In this document: positions 1 through 8,729 of the stretch, one piece after another
Layout of the letters: each line of letters opens with the position of its first letter
How positions within the stretch are numbered: position 1 is the first letter of the stretch
Assembly: GCF_937770335.1 (NCBI RefSeq)
Contig: NZ_CALJHY010000009.1
Span: 1-64,000 of the forward strand
Reading direction: 5' to 3'
Length of the DNA stretch: 64,000 nt
Origin: an uncultured Glaciecola sp.
Lineage (GTDB): Bacteria > Pseudomonadota > Gammaproteobacteria > Enterobacterales > Alteromonadaceae
The notes under the pieces: model-generated
What the model saw: only the letters and a program-made list of their open reading frames with translations
Told to the model about the DNA's origin: nothing
Database searches by the model: none
Program-made: the position numbers and the translations under genes

Positions 1-704
1 TGATCTGTTCTTAGTATTCCTGCTGGCAACTTAGAATCCGCTGTGCGTATACGATCACTCACTTGGCTAACACTCAAGCCTATAGAAGCTAGCACTTGAG
101 GATCTATCGCAACTAAGATCTCTTCTATTGGATTACCATACAACCGCACAAGTTCTGTGCCCTGCACGTTACGTAACCTATCCACCAGCTCACTAGCAAG
201 CCTTCCTGAAACTGACAATGAAGTCTTCTCTGGAAGGTCCGCATCAATGGAAATCAACATAGTAAACGCAGTTGCTCCGCGCTTATCCTCTAAAATTGGT
301 TTACTTGCACCATCAGGTAACCTTATTGACGCATTATCCAGGCTGTCTCTGATTTTTGAAAATATTTGCTGATTAGTTGAGTTGTCCACCCAGTCTTGTA
401 ATTCAACCATTACGCTGGAGAAGCCTGCTTTGGATGTAGACTTAATCTCTTTAATTTCATATAACTCGCGCAGTTCATCCTCAAGCACATCAGATACTAA
501 GGCTTCAACTCGTTCAGCAGAGGCACCAGGGTAAGATGTAAGAATAATGACATTACGTAAATCGATTCGCGGGTCTTCAAGACGTGGCAAAGTTGTCACT
601 GCCGACAAACCCGCGACGAGAATAATGATGATGCTCAAAGCAAGTAAATGCCCTCGACGAAAGAAAATTGTATACCAAGATGAATTATGTTGAGTATTCG
701 ACAT
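1..704 (-). CDS. RND efflux transporter, inner-membrane pump (partial, N-terminal part)
   Basis: This is the first 234 codons of an AcrB/MexB-type resistance-nodulation-division pump; the rest lies beyond the left edge. The translation begins MSNTQHNSSWYTIFFRRG, has one transmembrane helix at about residues 19-37, and continues into the periplasmic porter region (the typical stretch around TSYPGASAERVEALVSDVLE). The ATG at 704-702 lies 3 bp after the stop of the adaptor gene, so the two are certainly co-transcribed. The family exports drugs, solvents or metals by proton antiport together with an adaptor and an outer-membrane channel. The N-terminus resembles the more divergent pumps rather than AcrB itself; the substrate cannot be told. 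Confidence 0.93.
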   Translation of the reverse strand, partial: MSNTQHNSSWYTIFFRRGHLLALSIIIILVAGLSAVTTLPRLEDPRIDLRNVIILTSYPGASAERVEALVSDVLEDELRELYEIKEIKSTSKAGFSSVMVELQDWVDNSTNQQIFSKIRDSLDNASIRLPDGASKPILEDKRGATAFTMLISIDADLPEKTSLSVSGRLASELVDRLRNVQGTELVRLYGNPIEEILVAIDPQVLASIGLSVSQVSDRIRTADSKLPAGILRTD

Positions 705-707
705 TAT

Positions 708-1994
708 TTAATTTCTCGCCGTACTTAGCACGTGGATATTTTGTACTATTTGGTTAGGCGTTAATCGGTGCAATCCCGACACAACTAGCAACTCACCTTG
801 CACTATAGCGCCTGATACAAATGCGCGGTCTTGCTCCATATATTCAACATAAACACTGCGGGGCTGAATAACTTGAGAGCCGCTTGACTTATCAATCACA
901 AACAATGTCCACAAGCCCCTAACGCCATTGGTTAAAGCACTAATAGGGATCCATGTACCCTGTTTTTGAATTTGTACATCGACTGACAGTGACACTAGAT
1001 CCCCAGGCATAAGATATAATTTTTGTGCTGCTTGGGAGTCCACCTTAAATACAGCATCTATAGCTCGAGTTGCTCTGTTTCGTTGTTTTGCTAGTGAAGT
1101 TAATATTGATGGTAATGTTTCACCTTGATAGCTTAGTGCATAGGGCTCACCTAAATTCAATGCTAAAGAAGATTGAGTTGGCAGTCCTATTCTTGCTTCT
1201 AAGTCCAGCTCAGCCATTAGCGAAAACACCGGCTGACCGGAACTCACCACGGTTCCTGAATCTAATAGTTGTTGCACAATCTGACCGTCAAAAGGCGCAA
1301 TTAAGGACGACTTCTGAAGTTCGACATCAAGGCTTTCTTGTTTAGCTCTTACCTCAATTACGAGCGCATTGGCCACATCTAACCCAGCTTTCGCTTCGTC
1401 TAATCTTTGCTCCGGTTCTAGGCGTTTTTTGACTAATTCAGCAGTTCGCGTTGCAGACAGGCTAGCTAGCCTTGCATCTGCCTCAGCTCTTAATAAAACG
1501 GCATCTAGTTCTTTCTTTTGAGCGAATAGTCTTTGTTTATCTAAGATTGCTAAAACCTGCCCTTTCTTCACTATTTCGCCTTCAACAGCCCGTATTTTTT
1601 CAATTACTCCGGAAAGTTCAAAAGCGAGATTAGCTTGTTGTGCCGACTCAATTAGCCCATAGACTTTCCGCTGCTTCGTATAAGCTGATTGAATAGAAAG
1701 CAATTGTACATTTACTTTGGCATTTTCAATAACCATCGATTGTTCGTCTGCAAATGCAATTGCCGTTTTATCACCTGAAAATAAAATCAACACAATCAGC
1801 AATAAAAAACTGCCTATGCAAAGAGATAAGAGTGTCAACTTTCCGTTCTTTACAAGCCTATGCTTGCACTCATTTGTTTGATCTGCAGATACAGCTGAAA
1901 TTGAAGCATTATTGTCAGAGGGACCTTTATTAGTGCTCATATATTGAAATCCAATGCTAAAAAAAAATGTCATTTTTGTGTTGCCTATAAGCAT
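708..1994 (-). CDS. RND efflux periplasmic adaptor (membrane fusion protein)
   Basis: This is an HlyD/AcrA-family adaptor that would link the downstream RND pump to an outer-membrane channel. It has a polar N-terminus, one membrane anchor (about residues 54-72 of the long form), a barrel-sandwich half (AVEGEIVKKGQVLAILD), a coiled-coil hairpin rich in Ala/Glu/Leu/Arg, the second sandwich half (LIAPFDGQIVQQLLDSGTVV) and a beta-barrel C-terminus. The start is uncertain: ATG at 1994 has a purine-rich GGGGAAG just upstream, but the shorter ATG at 1940 (MSTNKGPS) gives a more usual N-terminus. It is divergent from a TetR gene, which probably represses it through the operator at 2095-2113. Confidence 0.93.
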   Translation of the reverse strand: MLIGNTKMTFFFSIGFQYMSTNKGPSDNNASISAVSADQTNECKHRLVKNGKLTLLSLCIGSFLLLIVLILFSGDKTAIAFADEQSMVIENAKVNVQLLSIQSAYTKQRKVYGLIESAQQANLAFELSGVIEKIRAVEGEIVKKGQVLAILDKQRLFAQKKELDAVLLRAEADARLASLSATRTAELVKKRLEPEQRLDEAKAGLDVANALVIEVRAKQESLDVELQKSSLIAPFDGQIVQQLLDSGTVVSSGQPVFSLMAELDLEARIGLPTQSSLALNLGEPYALSYQGETLPSILTSLAKQRNRATRAIDAVFKVDSQAAQKLYLMPGDLVSLSVDVQIQKQGTWIPISALTNGVRGLWTLFVIDKSSGSQVIQPRSVYVEYMEQDRAFVSGAIVQGELLVVSGLHRLTPNQIVQNIHVLSTARN

Positions 1995-2094
1995 ACTCTT
2001 CCCCTTTTACACATAGTGAGGATGTCACTTTTACTTGATATTAGAAGCTAAATATCGGGAACTATTGGTAATGATGACGGATGCTAAAGCATAA

Positions 2095-2113
2095 ATACTG
2101 GACCGTCTAGTAT
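2095..2113. promoter_or_regulatory. Palindromic TetR-type operator between tetR and the RND operon
   Basis: The 19-bp sequence ATACTGGACCGTCTAGTAT matches its own reverse complement at 16 of 18 paired positions. It lies between the divergent regulator and efflux genes, about 75 bp before the regulator start. Size and symmetry are those expected for a TetR dimer site; the binding itself is inferred from position. Confidence 0.6.
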
Positions 2114-2189
2114 GATTACTAATATTATGCTAAATTAGTTCTGAGCCTCAATATTTCCATCTCTTTTGCGGAACAATTCATATACCATT

Positions 2190-2864
2190 ATGGAACTTAT
2201 GACTATTTCATCAACACCTACTGAAAGTTCACCAACGCAAAGCAAATCCAAGATAGTTGGCCGACCTAAGAGCAGCGAAAAACGCCATCAGATTTTGTAT
2301 CACGCTGGAGAACTTTTCTTGCAGCAAGGGTACGATCGTACTTCTATGGATGCTGTTGCTAAACAAAGCGGTGTTTCCAAACAGACCGTTTATTCACATT
2401 TCCAAAATAAAGACGTATTGTATAACGCGGTTATAGAAAGCAAGTGTGAAGAATACCGGATTGAAGAAGCAGCCATGTGTATCGACTCTAATCCGCTAGA
2501 CGATATTCTGTATTCAATTGCCTTTAACTTTATTCAATTACTTAACGATAAACGCGTTATCGCCATGTATTCCGTCGTTATAGGCGAATCAAAGAATAAC
2601 TTACATTTAGCACAACTGTTTTATGACGCAGGGCCCTCACATAGCATCAGTTTGGTCAAAGACTTACTAATGAAACACCCCGAAAGTAAGTTATCAGAGT
2701 CTGATGCCAAAGAACTGGCTACGGATTTTTTCAATCTGTTAAAAGGCAATTATCACATGCTCAGTATGCTCGGGTTAGCTTATAAACAAGACCAAGCAGA
2801 GCTCAAAGACTATGCACGTAAGGTCGTTACTAAAACGCTCAAAATTGCCGAATTGTTCAGTTAA
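2190..2864 (+). CDS. TetR/AcrR family transcriptional repressor
   Basis: The protein has an N-terminal TetR helix-turn-helix (about residues 25-70, with SGVSKQTVYSHFQNKDVLYNAV, the recognition helix core) and a C-terminal ligand domain of the AefR/TetR_C_7 kind (FFNLLKGNYHMLSMLGLAY near the end). It is divergent from the RND adaptor-pump pair, and the palindrome between them is the likely target, so it probably represses the pump and perhaps itself until a ligand binds. The reading frame is open from a TTG at 2166; ATG 2190 or ATG 2199 is preferred, the second having GGAA four bases upstream. Confidence 0.92.
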   Translation: MELMTISSTPTESSPTQSKSKIVGRPKSSEKRHQILYHAGELFLQQGYDRTSMDAVAKQSGVSKQTVYSHFQNKDVLYNAVIESKCEEYRIEEAAMCIDSNPLDDILYSIAFNFIQLLNDKRVIAMYSVVIGESKNNLHLAQLFYDAGPSHSISLVKDLLMKHPESKLSESDAKELATDFFNLLKGNYHMLSMLGLAYKQDQAELKDYARKVVTKTLKIAELFS

Positions 2865-3006
2865 CAAAGCAATACAAAGTCGATCGTAACTTGTGCAACA
2901 ATACTGACACTTTTCTATTATTTTTATGAAAATTTAGCGCTTTCATCTGCAATTTTTTGATAAACTCCGCTACAGTTAATATTTCACCGAAAAAGGCATC
3001 GTTTTG

Positions 3007-4023
3007 ATGACTCAATTTACTGGTAATCATGTTTTAAGTGTCGCGCAGTTTGACCGAGAAGCCATAGAGAAAGTCTTTTTGGTAGCCGACAGTATGTTAC
3101 CTTATGCGCTGCGTAAAAAACGTACACAAGTTCTTGAGGGGGCGATACTAGGTAATTTATTCTTCGAACCTAGCACAAGAACACGGGTCAGCTTCGGCAC
3201 CGCATTCAATTTGCTTGGGGGAGAAGTTAGAGAAACTACGGGTATGAGTAACTCGGCATTAGCCAAGGGCGAGTCATTGTATGATACCGCTAGAGTCCTT
3301 AGCGGTTATTCCGATATAATCGCCATGCGGCACCCACAAGAAGGCTCTGTAGCAGAGTTTGCCGAAGGCAGTCGAGTCCCAGTTATCAATGGTGGCGATG
3401 GTGCTAACGAGCATCCAACTCAAGCATTACTTGATTTATACACTATCGAAAAAGAAAGAAAGTTTCACGGTGAAGGGATTGACGGCTTAAACATTGCCAT
3501 GATTGGCGATCTTAAATACGGCCGCACCGTACACTCCCTATCAAAGTTATTGTGCTTATATAAAAATCTTCATTTCACATTTATTTCACCTCAAGAGCTA
3601 AGCATGCCTGCTTATATTTGCGATATGATAATTAATGCAGGTCACAAACTAACAATAACTGAACAATTAGAAGGGAGTTTTAATGCAGATATTTGTTATC
3701 AAACTCGTATTCAAGAAGAGCGCTTTCCATCCCAAGATGAAGCAAATAAATATCGCGGAAAATTTCGTTTGAATCAACAAATATATACGAAACACTTCCA
3801 ATCAAAAACTGTCATCATGCATCCTCTCCCTAGAGACTCCAGAGCGGAAGCAAACGAACTTGATAACGATTTAAATCTTAATCCGAATCTGGCGATTTTT
3901 AGACAAACTGATAACGGCGTATTAGTCAGAATGGCATTGTTTGCCCTGACATTAGGCGTTGAAGACAAAGTCTCCGATTTCGATAGACCCGTACATTGGT
4001 ACAGCAATAAAGGCCAAAGCTAA
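3007..4023 (+). CDS. pyrB: Aspartate carbamoyltransferase, catalytic chain
   Basis: It condenses carbamoyl phosphate with L-aspartate in the first committed step of pyrimidine synthesis, in the cytoplasm. The carbamoyl-phosphate loop STRTR is at residues 56-60, followed by [11 protein letters not shown] in the middle and HPLPRDSR near residue 277, all diagnostic. At 338 residues it is longer than the E. coli chain (311), and no pyrI regulatory gene follows; hemL begins 2 bp after its stop. This suits the PyrI-independent long form found in marine gammaproteobacteria (family knowledge). A TTG codon sits just before the chosen ATG. Confidence 0.96.
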   Translation: MTQFTGNHVLSVAQFDREAIEKVFLVADSMLPYALRKKRTQVLEGAILGNLFFEPSTRTRVSFGTAFNLLGGEVRETTGMSNSALAKGESLYDTARVLSGYSDIIAMRHPQEGSVAEFAEGSRVPVINGGDGANEHPTQALLDLYTIEKERKFHGEGIDGLNIAMIGDLKYGRTVHSLSKLLCLYKNLHFTFISPQELSMPAYICDMIINAGHKLTITEQLEGSFNADICYQTRIQEERFPSQDEANKYRGKFRLNQQIYTKHFQSKTVIMHPLPRDSRAEANELDNDLNLNPNLAIFRQTDNGVLVRMALFALTLGVEDKVSDFDRPVHWYSNKGQS

Positions 4024-4025
4024 CT

Positions 4026-5318
4026 ATGACAACCAATTCAGAAAAACTTTTCGCACGTGCTCAAATTACGATCCCCGGCGGCGTGAATTCTCCCGTTCGC
4101 GCATTTAAAGCCGTAGGCGGGACTCCTCGATTTATTAATAAGGCCGATGGTCCATATATGTGGGATGTAGATGGCAACCGCTACATTGACTACATCAACT
4201 CTTGGGGTCCAATGGTTTTAGGCCACAACAACGCCAAAGTCAGGCAAGCAGTTATTGATGCGTCTGAATTCGGTTTAAGTTATGGCGCACCAACCGAAGC
4301 CGAAATTATTATGGCTGAATTAGTCAATAAGTTAGTGCCATCAATGGAAATGGTGCGCATGGTAAATTCGGGTACCGAAGCTACTATGAGTGCAATACGT
4401 CTTGCTCGCGGTTATACCGGCCGAGACAAAATATTGAAGTTTGAAGGATGTTATCACGGCCACGCCGACTCCCTTTTAGTGAAAGCAGGATCGGGGGCGC
4501 TTACTTTAGGTGTACCGAGTTCACCCGGTGTACCTGATGATTTTGCAAAGCATACCTTAACCGTCGACTTTAATGACCTTGACTCTGTGCAAGCTGCATT
4601 TGATCAACATGGCGACGACATCTCATGCATTATTGTAGAGCCGGTCGCTGGCAACATGAATTGCATACCGCCTGTTGAAGGATTCTTAGAAGGCTTGCGT
4701 AGTATTTGCGATCACTATGGCGCATTACTAATTTTCGATGAAGTTATGACCGGATTTAGGGTCTCTTTGGGGGGTGCTCAAGAGCGTTACGGCGTAGAAC
4801 CGGATCTTACTTGTCTTGGTAAAGTCATTGGTGGAGGTATGCCCGTAGGTGCTTTTGGCGGCAAAAAGAAAATACTTACGCACATCGCCCCAACCGGTCC
4901 TATATACCAAGCCGGCACATTATCAGGTAACCCAATTGCAATGGCAGCAGGTCTTGCAGCACTATCGCAATTAGCGGAGCCTGGTTTTTACGATAGTATT
5001 TTTGAAAATACTAAAATATTAGCTGAAGGTATAAGAGATACAGCGCATCGAAATAATATACCTATGAGCATAAATGTCGCTGGTAGTATGTTTGGGATAT
5101 TTTTCACTGACGTTGAACATGTCACCAATTACAAGCAAGCAATCAATTGTAATACTGCGCAGTTTAACCAGTTCTACCATGCAATGTTGAACGAAGGTGT
5201 TTATTTTGCACCCGCATCTTATGAAGCAGGTTTCGTTTCTAAAATGCATACGATTGATGTTGTTGAAGCAACCATTGAAGCCGCAGACAGGGCCTTCAAA
5301 CAAATTACTGCGAAGTAA
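4026..5318 (+). CDS. hemL: Glutamate-1-semialdehyde 2,1-aminomutase
   Basis: This PLP enzyme converts glutamate-1-semialdehyde to 5-aminolevulinate, the C5-route entry into heme and other tetrapyrroles. At 430 residues it has the normal size. Visible signatures are the N-terminal [11 protein letters not shown], the PLP phosphate-binding [15 protein letters not shown] (about 115-129), the substrate loop [19 protein letters not shown], and the Schiff-base lysine K266 in [17 protein letters not shown]. It lies 2 bp after pyrB and 19 bp before a cyclase gene, so the three are probably one transcript. Confidence 0.98.
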   Translation: MTTNSEKLFARAQITIPGGVNSPVRAFKAVGGTPRFINKADGPYMWDVDGNRYIDYINSWGPMVLGHNNAKVRQAVIDASEFGLSYGAPTEAEIIMAELVNKLVPSMEMVRMVNSGTEATMSAIRLARGYTGRDKILKFEGCYHGHADSLLVKAGSGALTLGVPSSPGVPDDFAKHTLTVDFNDLDSVQAAFDQHGDDISCIIVEPVAGNMNCIPPVEGFLEGLRSICDHYGALLIFDEVMTGFRVSLGGAQERYGVEPDLTCLGKVIGGGMPVGAFGGKKKILTHIAPTGPIYQAGTLSGNPIAMAAGLAALSQLAEPGFYDSIFENTKILAEGIRDTAHRNNIPMSINVAGSMFGIFFTDVEHVTNYKQAINCNTAQFNQFYHAMLNEGVYFAPASYEAGFVSKMHTIDVVEATIEAADRAFKQITAK

Positions 5319-5337
5319 CTAAAAGGAAGTTAAGTCC

Positions 5338-6378
5338 GTGCTCTTGTGGGTTATTGGTTTATCAATTTATGCAGTTATAAGCACTACGCTTTGGTTAATT
5401 GCCTTGCGTAGGGCTCAACGCATCAAAAATAAACTTATCCAGTATACCGACGCAGAGAAGCATTCTTATCAGCAAAAAGCTGACCAAGCGATGCATCTTA
5501 ACCAAAATTTTCAAAAATTTGTCCCTCGTCAATTTGTAGAGCACATTTACAAACAAGGTCAATCAATCGAACTCGGTTATGCCGACGAAGACAATGTCGC
5601 CATTTTATTTTGCGATATACGTGGCTTTACTGGCCTCTCTGAAAAAATGAGTCCTCAGGAATTAATGAATTTTCTAAATTCGTACTTTTTGCGAATGAAT
5701 GCACCTATTCATGACAACAAAGGCTTTATCGATAAATTTATTGGTGATGCCATTATGGCGTTGTTCGACAATCCAGAAGGATCTGACTGTGACAAAGCAC
5801 AAGATTCGATTCGAGCTGCGATTGGCCTCAGACGAGCATTACTTTTATATAATGAGCACCGTGAAAAGAGTGGCTATGCTGCTGTCAATATTGGTATTGG
5901 CATTCACTTTGGACCCGTCATTATTGGAACCGTAGGCTCAGATGATAGGATGGATACAACCGTCATTGGTGATAGTGTCAATATTGCACAACGTCTTGAA
6001 ACATTGGCGCCGGTTTATAACGTCGATATCATTGTGACAGACCAATTAGTGGCAACTGCAAAATACGCATTTGCTTCTCGCACCATCGACTGGGTTAAAG
6101 TAAAAGGTCGCACCGAACCTTTAAAGTTGGTTGAAGTACTTTCACATTTGCCCGACCCAACGCAAAAGAGGCGGTTAGCGATGGCTGACGCTATTCAACA
6201 AGGATTGAATTTACGAATTGATGGCAACTTGCGCGAAGCACTCGATGTATTCCGCGAAGCGAATAAATTGAGTCCACAAGATCCCATCATCAAGCATCAT
6301 ATTAAGTGGACCGAGCAGCTTATTTTACACGGCGTTCCTGAAAACTGGGATGGCGCACTGCAAATCGGCCACGATTAG
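5338..6378 (+). CDS. Membrane-anchored class III adenylyl cyclase
   Basis: It probably makes cAMP from ATP. One N-terminal transmembrane helix (residues 1-23) and a linker lead to a complete class III catalytic domain (about 88-260). Metal aspartates D93 (FCDIRGFTG) and D137 (FIGDAIMALF), the adenine-specifying lysine K133, and the transition-state Asn/Arg pair in DSVNIAQRLE are all present, so it should be active and prefer ATP. The C-terminal 80 residues look like a TPR-like helical pair (QQGLNLRIDGNLREALDVFREA). The GTG start is supported by AAAAGGAAGT eight bases upstream; no ATG lies nearby. It is 19 bp behind hemL, an unexpected partner. Confidence 0.9.
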   Translation: MLLWVIGLSIYAVISTTLWLIALRRAQRIKNKLIQYTDAEKHSYQQKADQAMHLNQNFQKFVPRQFVEHIYKQGQSIELGYADEDNVAILFCDIRGFTGLSEKMSPQELMNFLNSYFLRMNAPIHDNKGFIDKFIGDAIMALFDNPEGSDCDKAQDSIRAAIGLRRALLLYNEHREKSGYAAVNIGIGIHFGPVIIGTVGSDDRMDTTVIGDSVNIAQRLETLAPVYNVDIIVTDQLVATAKYAFASRTIDWVKVKGRTEPLKLVEVLSHLPDPTQKRRLAMADAIQQGLNLRIDGNLREALDVFREANKLSPQDPIIKHHIKWTEQLILHGVPENWDGALQIGHD

Positions 6379-6505
6379 ACGCTATCGAATCAGTGCCTAG
6401 CTATCAATAGCAGACATGGCATACAAAAATGTTATATCATTCCGCCCAGGCCGTTCTATTTTTAAACAAACCAGAACCTTATTATTGATACTAACGAGAA
6501 GCAGT

Positions 6506-7072
6506 ATGCCAAAAGCCAGTGAAATAAAAAAAAATGCCGCCATTGAACTTAATGGAAAAGTCTATTTTGTAAAAGACATCGTAAAACTTACGCCGAGCGG
6601 CAGAGCAGGTGCAAGTTTATATAGGATGCGTTTATATGAAGTTGCTACCGGTGCTAAAGCAGATGAAAGTTTCAAAGCAGATGAAATGATACATACCGCT
6701 GAGTTTAGTAAGAAAAAGGTGATGTTTTCATATAATGATGGCGATGAATATGTCTTTATGGATAATGAAGATTACACCCCTTATTCGCTTGATAAAGCAA
6801 CTATTAGCGATGAGCTTTTGTTTATTACGGAAGAAACTACCGGTTTACAGGTGTTAATTGTAGATGACAAACCAGTAGGTATTGAATTACCGGCCTCCGT
6901 TGATTTGGTTATTACTGAAACCGACCCTTCAATTAAAGGCGCATCGGCTAGCGCTCGCACAAAACCAGCTATCTTATCTACCGGGTTGACGGTCCAAGTG
7001 CCTGAATATATTTCAACTGGCGAAAAGATAAAAGTAAATACGACGGATGTTAAATTTACAAGCAGAGCATAA
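6506..7072 (+). CDS. yeiP: Elongation factor P-like protein EfpL (YeiP)
   Basis: A paralogue of EF-P that binds between the ribosomal P and E sites and relieves stalling at proline-rich or related motifs (role known from E. coli EfpL). The 188-residue product from ATG 6506 fits the family (E. coli 190). It has the KOW-like N-domain with the tip loop [17 protein letters not shown], carrying Arg rather than the modified Lys of EF-P, then the EFP OB domain and the C-terminal OB fold ending [10 protein letters not shown]. The frame is open upstream to 6416, but a GAGAAG box precedes 6506 and the family starts there. Confidence 0.93.
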   Translation: MPKASEIKKNAAIELNGKVYFVKDIVKLTPSGRAGASLYRMRLYEVATGAKADESFKADEMIHTAEFSKKKVMFSYNDGDEYVFMDNEDYTPYSLDKATISDELLFITEETTGLQVLIVDDKPVGIELPASVDLVITETDPSIKGASASARTKPAILSTGLTVQVPEYISTGEKIKVNTTDVKFTSRA

Positions 7073-7126
7073 CGCTGCACTTATCGTCTCGCGAACTGAA
7101 TGCTGAAAGTCACGAAACTGCAATTG

Positions 7127-7148
7127 CGGGCCTCGCTGTCAAGGCCCG
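7127..7148. terminator. Hairpin between convergent efpL and MATE genes
   Basis: A perfect 7-bp GC-rich stem (CGGGCCT/AGGCCCG) with an 8-nt loop sits between the two convergent stop codons, followed on the plus strand by TATCATTTTG. The T tract is weak, so it is a probable rather than certain terminator. Confidence 0.55.
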
Positions 7149-7150
7149 TA

Positions 7151-8545
7151 TCATTTTGATGGATCACTTAAATTCAAAGTAAGGTTGCGTAGCCAGTGCT
7201 TTGTTTTCATCCGATAGAAAAACAACACCGACTTGACGATTTCTTCTGAATAGGTAATCAACACTACCCAATAGATTGGCAAAGCAAAGTAAAAAGCAGC
7301 GGTAAAAGTCAACGGAATACCAATTACCCACATACCCGAGAAATCGATAAGCATACAGTGTTTATTATCACCACCGGCGCGCAAAATTCCCATTGAAGCC
7401 GTCATGTTAAATACTTTTATACAAGTGCCAAATGTAATCAGGAGAAATAGATCGTGGGCGACAGCTAGCGTATGCTGATCCAAATTAGAATAAGGCATAA
7501 ACATTAATGATTCCAAACTCAGCATCAGCAACCCTAAGACAAATGTCACTATTGGTGCACTAATCGCAAAACCCCGCGCTACCGACCACGCAGAACTAAA
7601 TGCATCTTGCCCGAGTCGTTGGCCAACCATAATGGAACATGCTGAAGCAAAGCCAAAAAAGAAAGCAACTAATAAGCCTTCCAGTGGAGCCATCAAGCTC
7701 ATTACTGCGAGTTCTTGTGTACCAATACGACCATATATGAGCTGATAAACAAATGTGCCTAATGACCAGACACCAAAGCTCACCATCATCGGCCATACTA
7801 ATTTAATTAAATGACGCCACTGTTCTTTGTCATAGAAGTCACTGCCCGTAATACACATAGGGAAGACGATATGTTTGCTTTTAGCCAGACAGAACACAAT
7901 CATTAGGGCATGCATGGATCTAGCAACAAAGGTTGCCCAAGCGGCTCCTAGAACGCCCAAAGCATCGACCCCTACGCCTCCGTTAATTAACCAGTAGTTC
8001 AGGGCGATATTGATAACAATTGCAATGCTACCAAGCGCCATAGACAGCCTAACCTGACTAAATCCACGCAGCGCATTCTCAAAAACCATTACCACCAGTA
8101 CGAAGGCCAGACTAGGCATTGTGACCCACAAATATTGTGTGCCAGCATTAATGATTGCAGTATCAGTCGTTGCCAAGCCAACAAGCCTATCGCCAAAAAC
8201 AAAAGTCAGTAATACCACCGGCAATAACAGTGCAGCGCCAATAATCAATGTCTTTATAACGATAGGACCGATACGCGTGTATTTACCCGCGCCATAGTAT
8301 TGCGCAGACAACACACCCACCCCGGCAGCCAAACCAGACAAAATGATCAGTACAACAAACTGAATCCGGTTACCTAATCCAACAGAAGCAACCGCAGCAT
8401 CGCCCAAATGACCGACCATCATAATATCGCTCATACCCAGCATAGTTACTAGAATACTTTGCAACGAAATAGGCCAAGCAAGTTTTAGGCTTTGTTTGAA
8501 TGCAGAGGTGTTGTTATTGCGCACTTTGTATAATGGAGCCGTCAA
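7151..8545 (-). CDS. MATE family multidrug/Na+ (or H+) antiporter
   Basis: This 464-residue inner-membrane protein has about twelve hydrophobic segments in two similar halves, and the N-terminal motif KLAWPISLQSILVTMLGMSDIMMVGHLG typical of NorM-like MATE exporters. The second half repeats the pattern (KLVWPMMVSFGVWSLGTFVYQLIYGRIG). Members expel cationic drugs using a Na+ or H+ gradient; the coupling ion and substrate cannot be read from sequence. The only in-frame start near the expected site is TTG at 8545 (GTG at 8524 is possible), without a clear ribosome site, so the start is uncertain. It stands alone. Confidence 0.92.
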   Translation of the reverse strand: MTAPLYKVRNNNTSAFKQSLKLAWPISLQSILVTMLGMSDIMMVGHLGDAAVASVGLGNRIQFVVLIILSGLAAGVGVLSAQYYGAGKYTRIGPIVIKTLIIGAALLLPVVLLTFVFGDRLVGLATTDTAIINAGTQYLWVTMPSLAFVLVVMVFENALRGFSQVRLSMALGSIAIVINIALNYWLINGGVGVDALGVLGAAWATFVARSMHALMIVFCLAKSKHIVFPMCITGSDFYDKEQWRHLIKLVWPMMVSFGVWSLGTFVYQLIYGRIGTQELAVMSLMAPLEGLLVAFFFGFASACSIMVGQRLGQDAFSSAWSVARGFAISAPIVTFVLGLLMLSLESLMFMPYSNLDQHTLAVAHDLFLLITFGTCIKVFNMTASMGILRAGGDNKHCMLIDFSGMWVIGIPLTFTAAFYFALPIYWVVLITYSEEIVKSVLFFYRMKTKHWLRNLTLNLSDPSK

Positions 8546-8729
8546 AGAAAAATTAATGTCGATAACTTTATATTTTATAAGGTTATCGGTAAATAAACAC
8601 CCTTTATTCTTGCTATCTTGGGGAGCATCGCACGAAAAAACGCAAGAAATTCATGAAAAATCACCTTGAAGCAAAAATCAAAGACACTAAATAGGTGAGC
8701 AAACAGCATCAATCTTCGATGTCATCCTT

